Below are positions 16,228-25,162 of a stretch of 64,000 nt of DNA, one piece after another. Every line of letters starts with the position of its first letter. Positions within the stretch are counted from its first letter, which is position 1. The translations under genes were made by a program, and so were the position numbers. Source of the stretch: Streptomyces hokutonensis (GTDB lineage Bacteria; Actinomycetota; Actinomycetes; Streptomycetales; Streptomycetaceae); assembly GCF_000376565.1 (NCBI RefSeq), contig NZ_BARG01000088.1:34832-98831 (forward strand), written 5' to 3'. The notes under the pieces are model-generated. The model did no database searches. It saw only the letters and a list, made by a program, of their open reading frames with translations, and was not told the DNA's origin.

Positions 16228-17019
16228 TCACGGCCGCGCAGGACCTGCCGCTTTCCGTCCTTCAGCCATGGCGTGGCCACTGAGCAGGCTGCCCGCGCCG
16301 GGAACGACCGCGGGCAGGCCCAGCTCGACGAGGGCGCGGTACGCCGTCGCGGTGGCCGCCGAGAGCACGGGGAGTCCCGCCGCTTCCTCCACCGGCTGGA
16401 TCGACGGCAGCGAAGGCATCTGGACACAGGCGGACAGAACGAGTGCGTCGGCGCGTGACAGGTCCAGGCGCCTCCAGTGCTCGCGCAGGTCGGCGGGGTC
16501 GAGGCGGGCGACGGCCAGGTTGTCCGGCACCTCCAGGCTCAGCGCGTCCACCACCTCGATGCTCGCGTCCTCGATGTAGTCGGCCACGAGCTGCGTGAGC
16601 GGTTTCAGATACGGTGTGACGATCGCGACCCGCCCTGCTCCCAGGGCCCTGATGCCGTCGAGCAGAGCACCCGCGCTCGACACCACGGGAGCCCGGGAGC
16701 CCTCGGCGCGCAGCACCGCGGTGATCTCGTCCTCGGCGGTGCAGTGGTGCCCCGGTCCCTGCGCCATGATCGCCACGAGGCAGGCCGTGACGACCACGTC
16801 CGGCCGGGCGTCGGCCAGTTCCAGTGCCGCTCGCCCGGTCTGGGCGTTCATGGCACGGAGTTGTTCGGGCGTGACGTGCCGCATGCGCATACGGCTGCTG
16901 TGGAAGACGAACCGGTCCTCCGGAACCAGGGACTCCCGCTGCCGCATCATGCGCGGCAGTTCCGTCTCCATGGTCAGGTTCGAGCTGGGCACGATCATGC
17001 CGATGTGGTGATCGGACAC
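16228..17019 (-). CDS. nicE: Maleate cis-trans isomerase (Asp/Glu racemase superfamily)
   Basis: 263 aa, converts maleate to fumarate as the last step of the maleamate pathway. The Asp/Glu-racemase fold has two catalytic cysteines, visible in VVVTACLVAIMA (about residue 80) and LVLSACVQMPSLP (about residue 200). N-terminal GMIVPSSNLTMETELPRM is typical of maleate isomerases, and AIVTPYLKPLTQLVADYIE is a family landmark. GTG 17019 follows GGAGG closely. It lies beside a MarR regulator, a deformylase and a maleamate amidase, which supports the assignment. Confidence 0.88.
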   Translation of the reverse strand: MSDHHIGMIVPSSNLTMETELPRMMRQRESLVPEDRFVFHSSRMRMRHVTPEQLRAMNAQTGRAALELADARPDVVVTACLVAIMAQGPGHHCTAEDEITAVLRAEGSRAPVVSSAGALLDGIRALGAGRVAIVTPYLKPLTQLVADYIEDASIEVVDALSLEVPDNLAVARLDPADLREHWRRLDLSRADALVLSACVQMPSLPSIQPVEEAAGLPVLSAATATAYRALVELGLPAVVPGAGSLLSGHAMAEGRKAAGPARP

Positions 17020-17073
17020 GGGATCCTCCGGGTGTGGTCGGCCACCGGGGAACCGGAAGCCGCGGCCGCGGAG

Positions 17074-17565
17074 TCAGGGGCCCTCGGTGAGTCCCTCCCA
17101 GTGGTCGGCGAGGGACGTGAACAGGTGCATGATGTGCTCGCGCTGCTCCGGCCCGAACGGCTCGAGAAGCCGCTCGTCGAGCTGCCGGGCGCGGAGGTTC
17201 GCGTCGTGGAGGGTCTCCTCGCCCTCCTCCGTGAGATAGAGCAGTTTGCGCCGGCCGTCCTCCGCGGCCGTCCTGCGGACGATCAGGCCCCGGTTCTCCA
17301 GGCGCCGAGCTACGTCCGCCATCGTCGACGTGTCCAGGGAGACCGCCGACGCCATGGAACGCTGGTCGCTCCCCGGCGCCGCGTCCACGGCCTGGAGCAC
17401 GGCGAACTGCGGGCCCGTGAGCGTCGGGTCGACGGCACGGATCCAGACCGCCAGATACGCCTGGTAGAGGCGGCGGACCTGGTAGCCGGGCGCGGCGGTG
17501 AGCTCCGGGGGAGGCCCGGGAGGCGTGGACGTCGGGGCTGTGGTTTCGTCACCCATGACGCCCAC
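17074..17565 (-). CDS. MarR-family regulator of the nicotinate cluster
   Basis: 163-aa winged-helix regulator. Core segment LTGPQFAVLQAVDAAPGSDQ (about residues 48-67), recognition helix SLDTSTMADVARRLENRGLI and wing RRTAAEDGRRKLLYLTEEG are characteristic. It sits between the deformylase and isomerase genes of the nicotinate pathway. In Pseudomonas the pathway is repressed by the MarR protein NicR, which responds to 6-hydroxynicotinate; by position this is the likely counterpart. GTG 17565 and ATG 17556 are both possible starts; neither has a clear ribosome site. Confidence 0.87.
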   Translation of the reverse strand: MGVMGDETTAPTSTPPGPPPELTAAPGYQVRRLYQAYLAVWIRAVDPTLTGPQFAVLQAVDAAPGSDQRSMASAVSLDTSTMADVARRLENRGLIVRRTAAEDGRRKLLYLTEEGEETLHDANLRARQLDERLLEPFGPEQREHIMHLFTSLADHWEGLTEGP

Positions 17566-17630
17566 TTAAGCACGGCACTTGATCGAGTCGTCGGCCGGAG
17601 GGGCGATCTCCGGGAACCCGCGCGCCGACG

Positions 17631-18479
17631 TCACACCAGCATCGGGCGCAGCACCTGGCGCAGGGCCGCGAGTGCGGCGCGCGGGCTGTCCCAGAACAGC
17701 ATGTGGCCGGCGTCCGGGATCTCGGCCAGTACCGCCGACGGCAGCAGCCGGGCCGCCTCCGCCGCGCCCTGGGCGGTGACGACCGGGCTGTCCGCGCCGT
17801 ACAGGAGTGCCGTGGGCCCGGGCACGGAGGGCCACCACGCGAAGAAGTCCTCGCTCTCGAAGCCGCGGTGCGTGGCCGTGACGGCCACAGAGTCGCAACT
17901 CGCCAGCCAGCGCGCCCGCAGCTCCCGCTCCCGGCGCGGCCAGCGCGGCCAGGACCGGGCCACCTCGTCCGCGTCGGTACCGCGCCGCGCCTGCGCCAAC
18001 TGGTCGAGGAAGACGTCCAGGGGAGTGGGATAGGGCCCGCGTCCGGGGCCGCTCATCGGCGGGTCGCCCAGCACGGTGCCCCGCAGCGCCACCTTGGCCC
18101 GGACGGCGGTCACGGCCGCGATCCGCGCGCCCATGGAGTGCCCGAAGAGGACCGGCCGGTGCAGACCGAGGCCCGCGACGACGGCCTCGGTGTCCTCGGC
18201 GTACTCCTCCAGCCCGTACGAACCACCGCCGTCGGACAGCCCGCGCCCACGGACGTCGACGACCAACGGCCGTACGAGAGACGTCAGTTCGCGGGCCACG
18301 AAGTCCATCGCGACGGCCGGACTGGTGATGCCGGGCAGCACGACCAGCGGGACGCCGTCACCCCCGTAGTCCAGGACGTGCAGGCGGGTGCCGCCCGAGC
18401 GGACCCAGCGGCTGGTGGCGGGGACGTCGGCGAGATCGGCGAGTGCGGGCTGCGAGAGCAGACGGGTGGGCGGGGGCAT
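17631..18479 (-). CDS. nicD: Alpha/beta hydrolase, N-formylmaleamate deformylase-like
   Basis: 282-aa alpha/beta hydrolase. HVLDYGGDGVPLVVLPGITS holds the oxyanion region, nucleophile elbow GHSMGA gives the serine (about residue 125), and DAGHMLFWDSP near the end supplies the histidine. In the maleamate pathway NicD removes formate from N-formylmaleamate. ATG 18479 follows GGAG at 8 bases; an in-frame TTG 12 bases upstream is less likely. Its place between the MarR and maleamate amidase genes argues for the NicD role; the fold alone does not prove it. Confidence 0.82.
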   Translation of the reverse strand: MPPPTRLLSQPALADLADVPATSRWVRSGGTRLHVLDYGGDGVPLVVLPGITSPAVAMDFVARELTSLVRPLVVDVRGRGLSDGGGSYGLEEYAEDTEAVVAGLGLHRPVLFGHSMGARIAAVTAVRAKVALRGTVLGDPPMSGPGRGPYPTPLDVFLDQLAQARRGTDADEVARSWPRWPRRERELRARWLASCDSVAVTATHRGFESEDFFAWWPSVPGPTALLYGADSPVVTAQGAAEAARLLPSAVLAEIPDAGHMLFWDSPRAALAALRQVLRPMLV

Positions 18480-18512
18480 GAGGTTCTCCAAGTGGGCGGA
18501 GCAGCAAGGGGG

Positions 18513-19175
18513 TTACGGAGCCGTCCTCGGCAGGCCGTCGAGGTACCCGACGGCGTCCTTGACGTCGATCACGTCGCCGTACTTGGCCTGAATGTCGAAG
18601 AGGTTCGCCTCGTGCGGACCCTGTGCGCGGTCCCCGACGCACTCCCTCGGCACCAGCACCGAGAACCCGGACTGCACGGCGTCCACCGCGGTGGCCCGTA
18701 CACAACCGCTGGTCGTCGCGCCGCACACCAGCACTGTGTCGCGGCCGAGTCCGGTCAACAGGGCGGCCAGGGACGTACCGAAGAACGCGGACGCACCCTT
18801 CTTCACGATCAGGTGGTCCTGCGGCGCCAGGGGGAGCCGTGGGTCCAGTGCGACCTCGTCGCCGCCTTCGACCAGGCTCCGCATGCCCTGCGCCTTGTGC
18901 AGCCAGGTGACGGCGTCGCCCGCTGCCTCGGCCGGTGTGTAGGCGATCGCGGTGAACACCACCGGTACGCCGGCCGGACGCGCCGCCGCGATCAACCTGC
19001 CTGTGGCGCGGACGACTTCGGTGAGGTCGGCGCCCGAAGGGAAGGCCTGTTCGGTGAAGCCGCGGGTGAGGTCGACGACGATGACCGCCGGGCGGCTGCC
19101 GCGGCGCACGGGTGCGCCGAACCCGGCCCGCTCGTAGGTCCGTTCCGTCTCCTGCCCGTACCGGATCCCGCTCAT
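18513..19175 (-). CDS. nicF: Isochorismatase-family maleamate amidohydrolase
   Basis: 220-aa cysteine hydrolase of the isochorismatase/nicotinamidase fold. The triad is visible: Asp in AVIVVDLTRGF (about residue 35), Lys in LIVKKGASAFFGTSL (about residue 125) and Cys in GATTSGCVRATAVDA (about residue 158). NicF converts maleamate to maleate and ammonia. Nicotinamidases share this fold, but the neighbouring NicD-, NicE-, NicX- and NicC-like genes favour maleamate. Its ATG overlaps the stop of the upstream CoxG-like gene by four bases, so translation is coupled. Confidence 0.88.
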   Translation of the reverse strand: MSGIRYGQETERTYERAGFGAPVRRGSRPAVIVVDLTRGFTEQAFPSGADLTEVVRATGRLIAAARPAGVPVVFTAIAYTPAEAAGDAVTWLHKAQGMRSLVEGGDEVALDPRLPLAPQDHLIVKKGASAFFGTSLAALLTGLGRDTVLVCGATTSGCVRATAVDAVQSGFSVLVPRECVGDRAQGPHEANLFDIQAKYGDVIDVKDAVGYLDGLPRTAP

Positions 19176-19849
19176 GACGTCCTCCGCAGGGCTCGCAACT
19201 CCCGTGCCTGGGCGCCGAGTCGGCCGAGCAGCCAGCCCTCCAGGACACCGAGGGCGAACACCCCTGCCACCAGGCCGTACTTGGCGGCCCGCGGACCGAG
19301 CAGCATCGCCAGGCCGTCGAGGCCGGAGTCCTGAGCGATGGCCGGCCGGGCCGCTGCGGGAGCCGTCGGAGTCGAGGCCGCGGGCGAAGACGGCCCGATC
19401 GCCCGGTCCTGGTCGAGCAGGCTCCCCAGGTTCCGTGCGAACTGCTGGAGGATCCGGTCGGACACGGTGACGATCGCGCCCTTGCCGAACTGGACGATCT
19501 TGCCGCGGATCACCAGGTCCGTGGAGAGCTGGAGCAGCGCTCCCTCGGGTGTCGCGAAGACTTCGAGCGCGACCTCCGCCTCCGCGTCCCCGCTGCCGTG
19601 GGTGTCCGTACCGCGCGCGTGCACCCGCAGCCGCCGCTTCTCGGCGTCGGTCTCCAGGAAGCGGACGGTACCCGCGTAGGAGGCGCTGATGGGACCGACC
19701 CGGATCTTCACCCGGCCCCGCCAGGTGTCGCCGTCCTGTCCGTCGAGTGCCGCGCCCGGCATACAGGACGCGACCCGTTCGACGTCGTTCATCAGGGCGA
19801 AGACGTCGTCGGGGGAGGCGTTGATCGGCACGGTGTTGGTGAGCTGCAT
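19172..19849 (-). CDS. CoxG-like (SRPBCC) protein with C-terminal membrane anchor
   Basis: 225 aa. Residues 1-150 are a CoxG/SRPBCC lipid-binding-type fold: TVPINASPDDVFALMNDVER, SCMPGAALDG, and the late VIRGKIVQFGKGAIVTVSDR. An Ala/Pro-rich linker leads to one hydrophobic helix near residues 195-215 (KYGLVAGVFALGVLEGWLLG). CoxG proteins tether molybdenum hydroxylases of the CO-dehydrogenase family to the membrane for electron transfer. Here it adjoins the three hydroxylase subunit genes, four bases downstream of the iron-sulfur subunit gene, so it probably anchors nicotinate dehydrogenase. Confidence 0.88.
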   Translation of the reverse strand: MQLTNTVPINASPDDVFALMNDVERVASCMPGAALDGQDGDTWRGRVKIRVGPISASYAGTVRFLETDAEKRRLRVHARGTDTHGSGDAEAEVALEVFATPEGALLQLSTDLVIRGKIVQFGKGAIVTVSDRILQQFARNLGSLLDQDRAIGPSSPAASTPTAPAAARPAIAQDSGLDGLAMLLGPRAAKYGLVAGVFALGVLEGWLLGRLGAQARELRALRRTS

Positions 19850-19852
19850 GGG

Positions 19853-20398
19853 TCAGTGCTCCTTGCCGGCAGACATGTCACAGGGGGTGGCGCAGGCCCC
19901 GCGCCGGGCCGTCGCGCAGGCGTCGATCGCCTCGACGATGGTCTGGTAGCCGGTGCACCGGCACAGGTTCGAGGCGACCACCTCGCGGATCTCCTCCTTG
20001 CTCGCGTCGGGCCGCTCGGCGAGGAACCCGTCGGCGAGTATCAGGAACCCGGGCGTACAGAACCCGCACTGCAACGCGTGGTGCTCGGTGAACGCCCGTT
20101 GCAGATCGTTCAGGCCGCCGTCACCGTCCGACAGCGACTCGACCGTGCGAATCCGGGCTCCTTCGGCCTGGGCCGCGAACATCAGGCAGGCGCGGACGGG
20201 CCGTTCGTCGACCAGGACCGTGCAGGCGCCGCAGATGCCGTGCTCGCAGCCGACGTGCGTACCGGTCAGCCGCAGGTCGTGCCGGAGTACGTCGACGAGG
20301 GTGCGACGGGGCTCGGTGATCACTTCGTGCTGTTCGCCGTTGACGTCGAGGGCGATCAGCTGGAGCGGCGGATGTGTCACCACGGGGTCGGTGTTCAT
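19853..20398 (-). CDS. Nicotinate dehydrogenase, [2Fe-2S] subunit
   Basis: 181-aa small subunit of a xanthine-dehydrogenase-family hydroxylase. The plant-type ferredoxin cluster is GCEHGICGACTVLVDERPVRAC (four Cys, about residues 50-71) and the second, helical cluster is QCGFCTPGFLIL with SNLCRCTGYQTIVEAI (about residues 110-155). It passes electrons from the molybdenum centre to FAD. The C-terminal tail has three more cysteines (RRGACATPCDMSAGK), which is unusual. ATG 20398 overlaps the large-subunit stop (ATGA). Confidence 0.93.
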   Translation of the reverse strand: MNTDPVVTHPPLQLIALDVNGEQHEVITEPRRTLVDVLRHDLRLTGTHVGCEHGICGACTVLVDERPVRACLMFAAQAEGARIRTVESLSDGDGGLNDLQRAFTEHHALQCGFCTPGFLILADGFLAERPDASKEEIREVVASNLCRCTGYQTIVEAIDACATARRGACATPCDMSAGKEH

Positions 20399-22803
20399 GA
20401 GGACAACTCCAGGCTCGGAGCGCCGTTCAGGGCGCGGTGCACGGTCTCGGGGGTGATCGGTGTGTGGTCGAGTTCGACGCCGGTCGGGCGCAGCGCGTCG
20501 TTGACGGCGTTGAGGACGGCGGCGGGCGCCCCGATCGTGCCGCCCTCGCCTGCCCCCTTCGCACCGGTCTCGGTGAACGCGCAGGGCGTCTCCAGATGGT
20601 GGATCAGCACGTCGGGGATCTCGTGCGCGGTGGGCACCTTGTAGTCCATGAAGCCGGTCGCCGACGGTTCGCCCTGGGCGTCGTACGTCACCTGCTCGAA
20701 CAGCGCGCCCGCGATGCCCTGCGCGATACCGCCACGGCACTGCCCCTCCACGACCTGCGGGTTGATGGCGACCCCGCAGTCCTCGACGCACACGTACCGT
20801 AGGATCTCCACCTGCCCTGTGTCCGCGTGGAGTTCGACGACGCAGCCGTGGGTGGCGTTGGAGAAGGTGCCGTCGTTGAAGACGTCGAAGGTGGCGGTGA
20901 CCGACAGGCCCGGCTCGATGTCCTTGGGCAGCAAGTGCGCCTGGAGATAGGCGATGTCGGCGATCTGCTCGTAGGTGAGGACGTCGGAGGCGTTACGGCG
21001 ACGGGCCGCGCCGGACGTCAACTCCACGTCGTCAGGGGTGATGTCCCAGCGGGCGGCGGCGATCGCGCGCAGCTTGTCGCCGAGTTTCGCGGCGGCCAGG
21101 CGTACGGCGCTGCCGCCGATGGTGATGGAACGGCTGGCGAAGGTGCCGAAGCCGTAGGTGATGCGGTCGGTGTCGCCCTGATGGAGCCTCACCTTGGCGA
21201 TGTCCAGGGCGAGTTCGTCGGCGACGATCTGCGCCATCGTCGTCTCGTGGCTCTGCCCGTGGTTCATGGTGCCGGTGGTGAAGGAGACCGTGCCGCTGGT
21301 GTCCATCCGTACTTCGGAGATGTCGAAGCCCGGCACCACCTTCATCTTGCGCTGCGCGAAGGCCGCCGAGCCGTAGCCGGTGCGCTCGCTGAAGCACGCG
21401 TAGCCGATGCCCAGGTGCCGGCCCTCGGCCGCCGCCGCTGTCTGCTTCTCGTACCAGCCCTCCTCGCGGACGAGCAACTCGCACAGGTTGAGCGATTCCA
21501 GGTAGGAGCCCGGGTCGTAGGTGATGTTGTTGACGCCCGTGTACGGGAAGTCGGTGATGACATTGCGGCGGCGGATCTCCACCGGATCCAGGGCCAGTTC
21601 GCGGGCGGCCCGCTCGAGAAGCCGCTCCATGACCATGACGTACTGCGGCCGGCTCACCCCGCGATACGGTCCGGTGGGCGCTTTGTTGGTGGTGACCGCA
21701 CGGCCCCGCACCCGGTAGGCGGGCACCTTGTAGACGCCGGGCATCTCGGCGGACGCCATCAGCGGCTCGATGCCCGCCGTGAAGGGGTAGCAGGAGTAGG
21801 CGCCCATGTCGCAGACCACGTCCGTGTCGAGCGCGAGGATCCTGCCGTCGGCGTCGAAGGCCGCGCGGGCCCGGTAGTGCTGTTCGCGGGCGAGGAAGGA
21901 GGCGGTCAGGGCGTCCTTGCGGTCCTCGATCCACTTCACCGGCCGTCGCAGTCGTAGGGCTGCCGCCGCGGCGGCGATCTCCTCGCGGCCGACGACGCAC
22001 TTCTGGCCGAACCCGCCGCCCATGTCGGGCACCACGACCCGTACGGCGCGCTCGTCCAGGCGCAGGCAGCGGGACGCCACCGTCCGTACCTGGTGCGGGA
22101 TCTGGGTGCAGGTGTGCAGGACTAGCTGTTCCTCGCGGTCGTCCCAGTGGGCCACGGCACCCCGCGTCTCCAGCGGCAGGGCGTTCTGTCGTCCGGTCCT
22201 GGTGTCGACCTCTACGACGCAGGGCGCGGACGTGAAGATCCCGTCGATGCCGTCCGTCGCGAACAGTGAGACGTCCACCAGGGTGTTGTGCGCGGCCTCG
22301 GCGTGGACGAGGGGGGCGTCGGCCGCGAACGCCGCCTCCTCGGACATGACCGGGGGCAGCGTGACGTACGAGATCTTCGCCGCCTCCAGGCCGTCCTCCG
22401 CCGCGTACGCGTCGCGGGCCACGACGATCGCGATCGGCTCACCGACGTAGCGGACCTTGTCGCGGGCCAGGACCGGCATGGCGGTCGGGACGAACTCCGA
22501 GAGCGGGCGACCCAGTTGAGCGACGATGTCGCCCAGCTCCAGGTCCTCGGCCGTGAACGCGGCGACGACGCCCGGGACTTCGAGGACCGCCGACACGTCC
22601 ACCGAGGCCAGCTCCGCGTGGGCGACGGTGCTGCGCACGAACTGGGCGTGCAGCATGCCGGGCAGCGCGATGTCGTCGACGAACCGGCCGCGCCCGGCGA
22701 GCAGCCGGGGATCCTCGCGGCGGCGAACGGCCCTGCCGACCAACTTCCGTTCGCTCATGGGGACATCGCTCATGGGGCCGTCGTTCATGGAGACATCGCT
22801 CAT
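20395..22803 (-). CDS. Nicotinate dehydrogenase, molybdopterin-binding large subunit
   Basis: 802-aa CoxL/XdhB-type catalytic subunit. The N-terminal aldehyde-oxidase hammerhead domain (VGRAVRRREDPRLLAGRGRF) is followed by the molybdopterin domain with VVPDMGGGFGQKCVVGREE, APTGPYRGVSRPQ, and the catalytic Glu region GAKGAGEGGTIGAPAAVLNA near residue 765. It hydroxylates nicotinate at C6 using water. Four in-frame ATGs occur at 15-bp steps in a tandem repeat (MSDVSMNDGPMSDVPMSERK), so the true start is uncertain; ATG 22803 overlaps the preceding stop by four bases. Substrate assignment rests on the adjacent nicC- and nicX-like genes. Confidence 0.9.
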   Translation of the reverse strand: MSDVSMNDGPMSDVPMSERKLVGRAVRRREDPRLLAGRGRFVDDIALPGMLHAQFVRSTVAHAELASVDVSAVLEVPGVVAAFTAEDLELGDIVAQLGRPLSEFVPTAMPVLARDKVRYVGEPIAIVVARDAYAAEDGLEAAKISYVTLPPVMSEEAAFAADAPLVHAEAAHNTLVDVSLFATDGIDGIFTSAPCVVEVDTRTGRQNALPLETRGAVAHWDDREEQLVLHTCTQIPHQVRTVASRCLRLDERAVRVVVPDMGGGFGQKCVVGREEIAAAAAALRLRRPVKWIEDRKDALTASFLAREQHYRARAAFDADGRILALDTDVVCDMGAYSCYPFTAGIEPLMASAEMPGVYKVPAYRVRGRAVTTNKAPTGPYRGVSRPQYVMVMERLLERAARELALDPVEIRRRNVITDFPYTGVNNITYDPGSYLESLNLCELLVREEGWYEKQTAAAAEGRHLGIGYACFSERTGYGSAAFAQRKMKVVPGFDISEVRMDTSGTVSFTTGTMNHGQSHETTMAQIVADELALDIAKVRLHQGDTDRITYGFGTFASRSITIGGSAVRLAAAKLGDKLRAIAAARWDITPDDVELTSGAARRRNASDVLTYEQIADIAYLQAHLLPKDIEPGLSVTATFDVFNDGTFSNATHGCVVELHADTGQVEILRYVCVEDCGVAINPQVVEGQCRGGIAQGIAGALFEQVTYDAQGEPSATGFMDYKVPTAHEIPDVLIHHLETPCAFTETGAKGAGEGGTIGAPAAVLNAVNDALRPTGVELDHTPITPETVHRALNGAPSLELSS
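22756..22800 (-). repeat. Tandem 15-bp repeat supplying alternative start codons
   Basis: Three 15-bp units, each carrying an in-frame ATG, open the large-subunit gene; a fourth ATG is at 22801-22803. In coding order the start points are 22803, 22788, 22773 and 22758. Units are 70-90% identical. The copy number can change without a frameshift. Confidence 0.8.
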
Positions 22804-23648
22804 GAGGACACGGCCTCCTCGCAGGCGCGGCGGACCAGGGTCCGGACGAGTTCCCTGCGGTAGTGGGTGCTGCCGGACGCGTCCGCGGGCGGCTCCACGG
22901 CCTGCGCCGCGGCCGACGCACAGGCCTCGAACGAACCGCCGTCCGCCAGTACGGCCTCGGCCTCCGGCACCCGGACGGCCGCGGATGCCACCCCGCCCAG
23001 CGCGACCCGCCCGGAGCGCACCTCGCCGTCCTCCACATCGAGGTCTACGGCGGCGGCCACCAGGGCGAAGTCCCCGCGCCGCTCGGCGAATTCGGTGAGC
23101 GCGGCGTGTGGGGCGGGACGCGGGAAGACGATCTCGACGAGGATCTCGTCCGGGTCGAGGGCCGTCGTGTAGTAGCCGAGGAAGAAGTCGCCGGCCGCGA
23201 TCGTGCGCTCTCCCCGCGGCCCGCGTGCCACGAACTGCGCGCCCAGTGTCACCGCGAGCAGGCACCACTCGGCGGTGGCATCGCCGTGCGCCATGCTGCC
23301 GCCGACCGTGCCACGGGTACGGATCGGCAGGTGCCCGATCCACGTCATGGCCCTGTTCAGGACCTCGAAGCCCGCCTCCAGCACCCCGGCCGGGTCGCTC
23401 TCCACCGTGTGGTGGGTGGTGAGCGCCCCGATGCGCAGCGCGCCGTCGGCGTCCCGGTGCATCCGGTCCAGTTCCCGCAGGCCGGCTATGTCGACGAGGT
23501 GCCCCGGTCGGGCCAGCCGGTAGTTCATCATCGCGACGAGACTCTGTCCGCCGGCGATGACCTTGGCGTCCTCGCCGAGCTCGGCCAGCAGCCCCGCGGC
23601 ACCGTCGACGTCGCGGGCCCGGTGGTACTGGAAGGGGGCGGGCTTCAT
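22800..23648 (-). CDS. Nicotinate dehydrogenase, FAD-binding subunit
   Basis: 282-aa CoxM-type medium subunit. N-terminal FQYHRARDVDGAAGLLAELG, the FAD-binding AKVIAGGQSLVAMMNYRLA (about residues 33-51) and GTVGGSMAHGDATAEW (about residues 112-127) are family signatures. It accepts electrons from the iron-sulfur subunit. It is first of the three subunit genes in transcription order (M-L-S) and coupled to the large subunit by a 4-bp overlap. Confidence 0.92.
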   Translation of the reverse strand: MKPAPFQYHRARDVDGAAGLLAELGEDAKVIAGGQSLVAMMNYRLARPGHLVDIAGLRELDRMHRDADGALRIGALTTHHTVESDPAGVLEAGFEVLNRAMTWIGHLPIRTRGTVGGSMAHGDATAEWCLLAVTLGAQFVARGPRGERTIAAGDFFLGYYTTALDPDEILVEIVFPRPAPHAALTEFAERRGDFALVAAAVDLDVEDGEVRSGRVALGGVASAAVRVPEAEAVLADGGSFEACASAAAQAVEPPADASGSTHYRRELVRTLVRRACEEAVSS

Positions 23649-23694
23649 GGTCCTCCGTATGGTGGCTGGGCGGCCCGGGAGGGCCGGGGTCGGC

Positions 23695-25095
23695 TCAGAG
23701 CGCCGCCTGCTCGGCGATGCCCAGAGGTGCGCGGGCCGTCGGTGTCTCCTCCTCGTCGGCGTCCAGGACCCGGCCCTTCGTCTCCGGCGCCGCGAACGCC
23801 ATCCAGACGACGGCCAGCAGCACCGCGACCCCCAGGACCGCGAAGGTCGTCGCCAGCCCCAGCGCGGGCCACATGAGCGAACCGAACAACAGCGGGGCGA
23901 ACCCGGTGAGCGCCCGGCTGACCGAGGAGGCCCAGCCGAAGCCGCTGGCCCTGAGCTCGGTGGGGTACAGCTCCGAGGCGTAGGCGTACAGGACGGGAAC
24001 CGTGAGCTGGATCAGGAAGCCGAAGACGGCGATCGCCACGACGGACCCGGTCGGCATCTTCATCACCAGCGCGAACACGACCAGCGCGGCGGACGCGACC
24101 GGAGCCGAGACCCCGATCAGCCACTTGCGGCCGACGATGTCGACGAGCGCCGTGGACACCAGCACACCGACGATTCCGACACCGCTCATCAAGGTGGTCT
24201 TCATGAAAGCCGCCGTGTCACCGAGACCCTCGTCCTTGAGGATCGTCGGCATCCAGCTCAGGGCCGCGTAGTAGACCAGCATGATGGTGGCGAACAACGC
24301 CCAGGCCGCGGAGGTGATGCGCGGGCTGAACTTCCATACGCGGCGCAGCTGTTCGGCCGCGGCGGCCACTCCGCGCGGGCCGGTCTCGGCGACGGGCTCC
24401 GGGATCGTGTACGGCACGGCCGGCGCGCCGGTACGGGCGACCAGGTCGTCGATGACCTGCCTGGCCTCCGTCTCGCGGCCCTTCTTCGCCAGGTAGACGG
24501 GCGACTCCGGGATACCCCGGCGCGCCCAGAACAGCAGCAGCGCGGGCAGCACCATCGTCGACAGCATCCACCGCCAGTTCCCGTGCACCGACAGCAGCGC
24601 CGTCGACACGAACCCGCACAGCGTGACGCCCACCGGCCACCACACATCGAGCCCGGTCAGCACCCGGCCCCGGTACTTGCGCGGCGAGAACTCGCTCACC
24701 AGCGCGTAGTCCACCGGTATGCAGCCGCCGAGGCCGATGCCCGCGAGGAAGCGCAGCGCGAGGAAGACCGGGTACGTGGGCGAGAGCGCGCCGAGGACGG
24801 AGAACAGGGCGAAGACCAGCAACGTGACGCTGAAGGCCTTCTTCCGGCCGATCCGGTCCGCGACCGAGCCCCAGGCGATGGCGCCTACGGCCATGCCGAC
24901 GAGGTTGGCGGTGGCGACATATCCGCGCTCGCTCAGCGAGAGGCCGAAGTGCTCACCCACGAGTGGCATCAGGAAGCCGTTGAGGGCGATGTCGTACGCG
25001 TCGAAGAGGTAGCCGAGGCCACCGATGATGAAGATCTTTCCCTGGACGGACCATCTCCAGGGCAGTTCCTGAACGATCTGATCGCCTGTTTTCAC
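23695..25095 (-). CDS. MFS transporter, probable nicotinate uptake
   Basis: 466-aa major facilitator with about 12 hydrophobic helices. IGGLGYLFDAYDIALNGFLM starts helix 1; the loop 2-3 signature is GSVADRIGRKKAFSV and the sugar-porter-like PESPVYLAKKGRETEARQVI follows helix 6. It belongs to the aromatic-acid/sugar porter group that includes nicotinate and benzoate carriers. GTG 25095 follows GGAG at 7 bases; an in-frame GTG-type start upstream would add a hydrophilic extension. Placed between the monooxygenase and hydroxylase genes, it likely imports nicotinate or a derivative. Confidence 0.87.
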   Translation of the reverse strand: MKTGDQIVQELPWRWSVQGKIFIIGGLGYLFDAYDIALNGFLMPLVGEHFGLSLSERGYVATANLVGMAVGAIAWGSVADRIGRKKAFSVTLLVFALFSVLGALSPTYPVFLALRFLAGIGLGGCIPVDYALVSEFSPRKYRGRVLTGLDVWWPVGVTLCGFVSTALLSVHGNWRWMLSTMVLPALLLFWARRGIPESPVYLAKKGRETEARQVIDDLVARTGAPAVPYTIPEPVAETGPRGVAAAAEQLRRVWKFSPRITSAAWALFATIMLVYYAALSWMPTILKDEGLGDTAAFMKTTLMSGVGIVGVLVSTALVDIVGRKWLIGVSAPVASAALVVFALVMKMPTGSVVAIAVFGFLIQLTVPVLYAYASELYPTELRASGFGWASSVSRALTGFAPLLFGSLMWPALGLATTFAVLGVAVLLAVVWMAFAAPETKGRVLDADEEETPTARAPLGIAEQAAL

Positions 25096-25162
25096 GTTCG
25101 CTCCACGAGGTCGCGTTGACGTTCTTGAGGGGAAGGGCGGAGAGGCCAAGAGGTGGAGAGGC

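Noticed and set aside
18513..19175. Nicotinamidase
   Set aside because: The same fold, but the place among deformylase and maleate isomerase genes fits maleamate amidase better.
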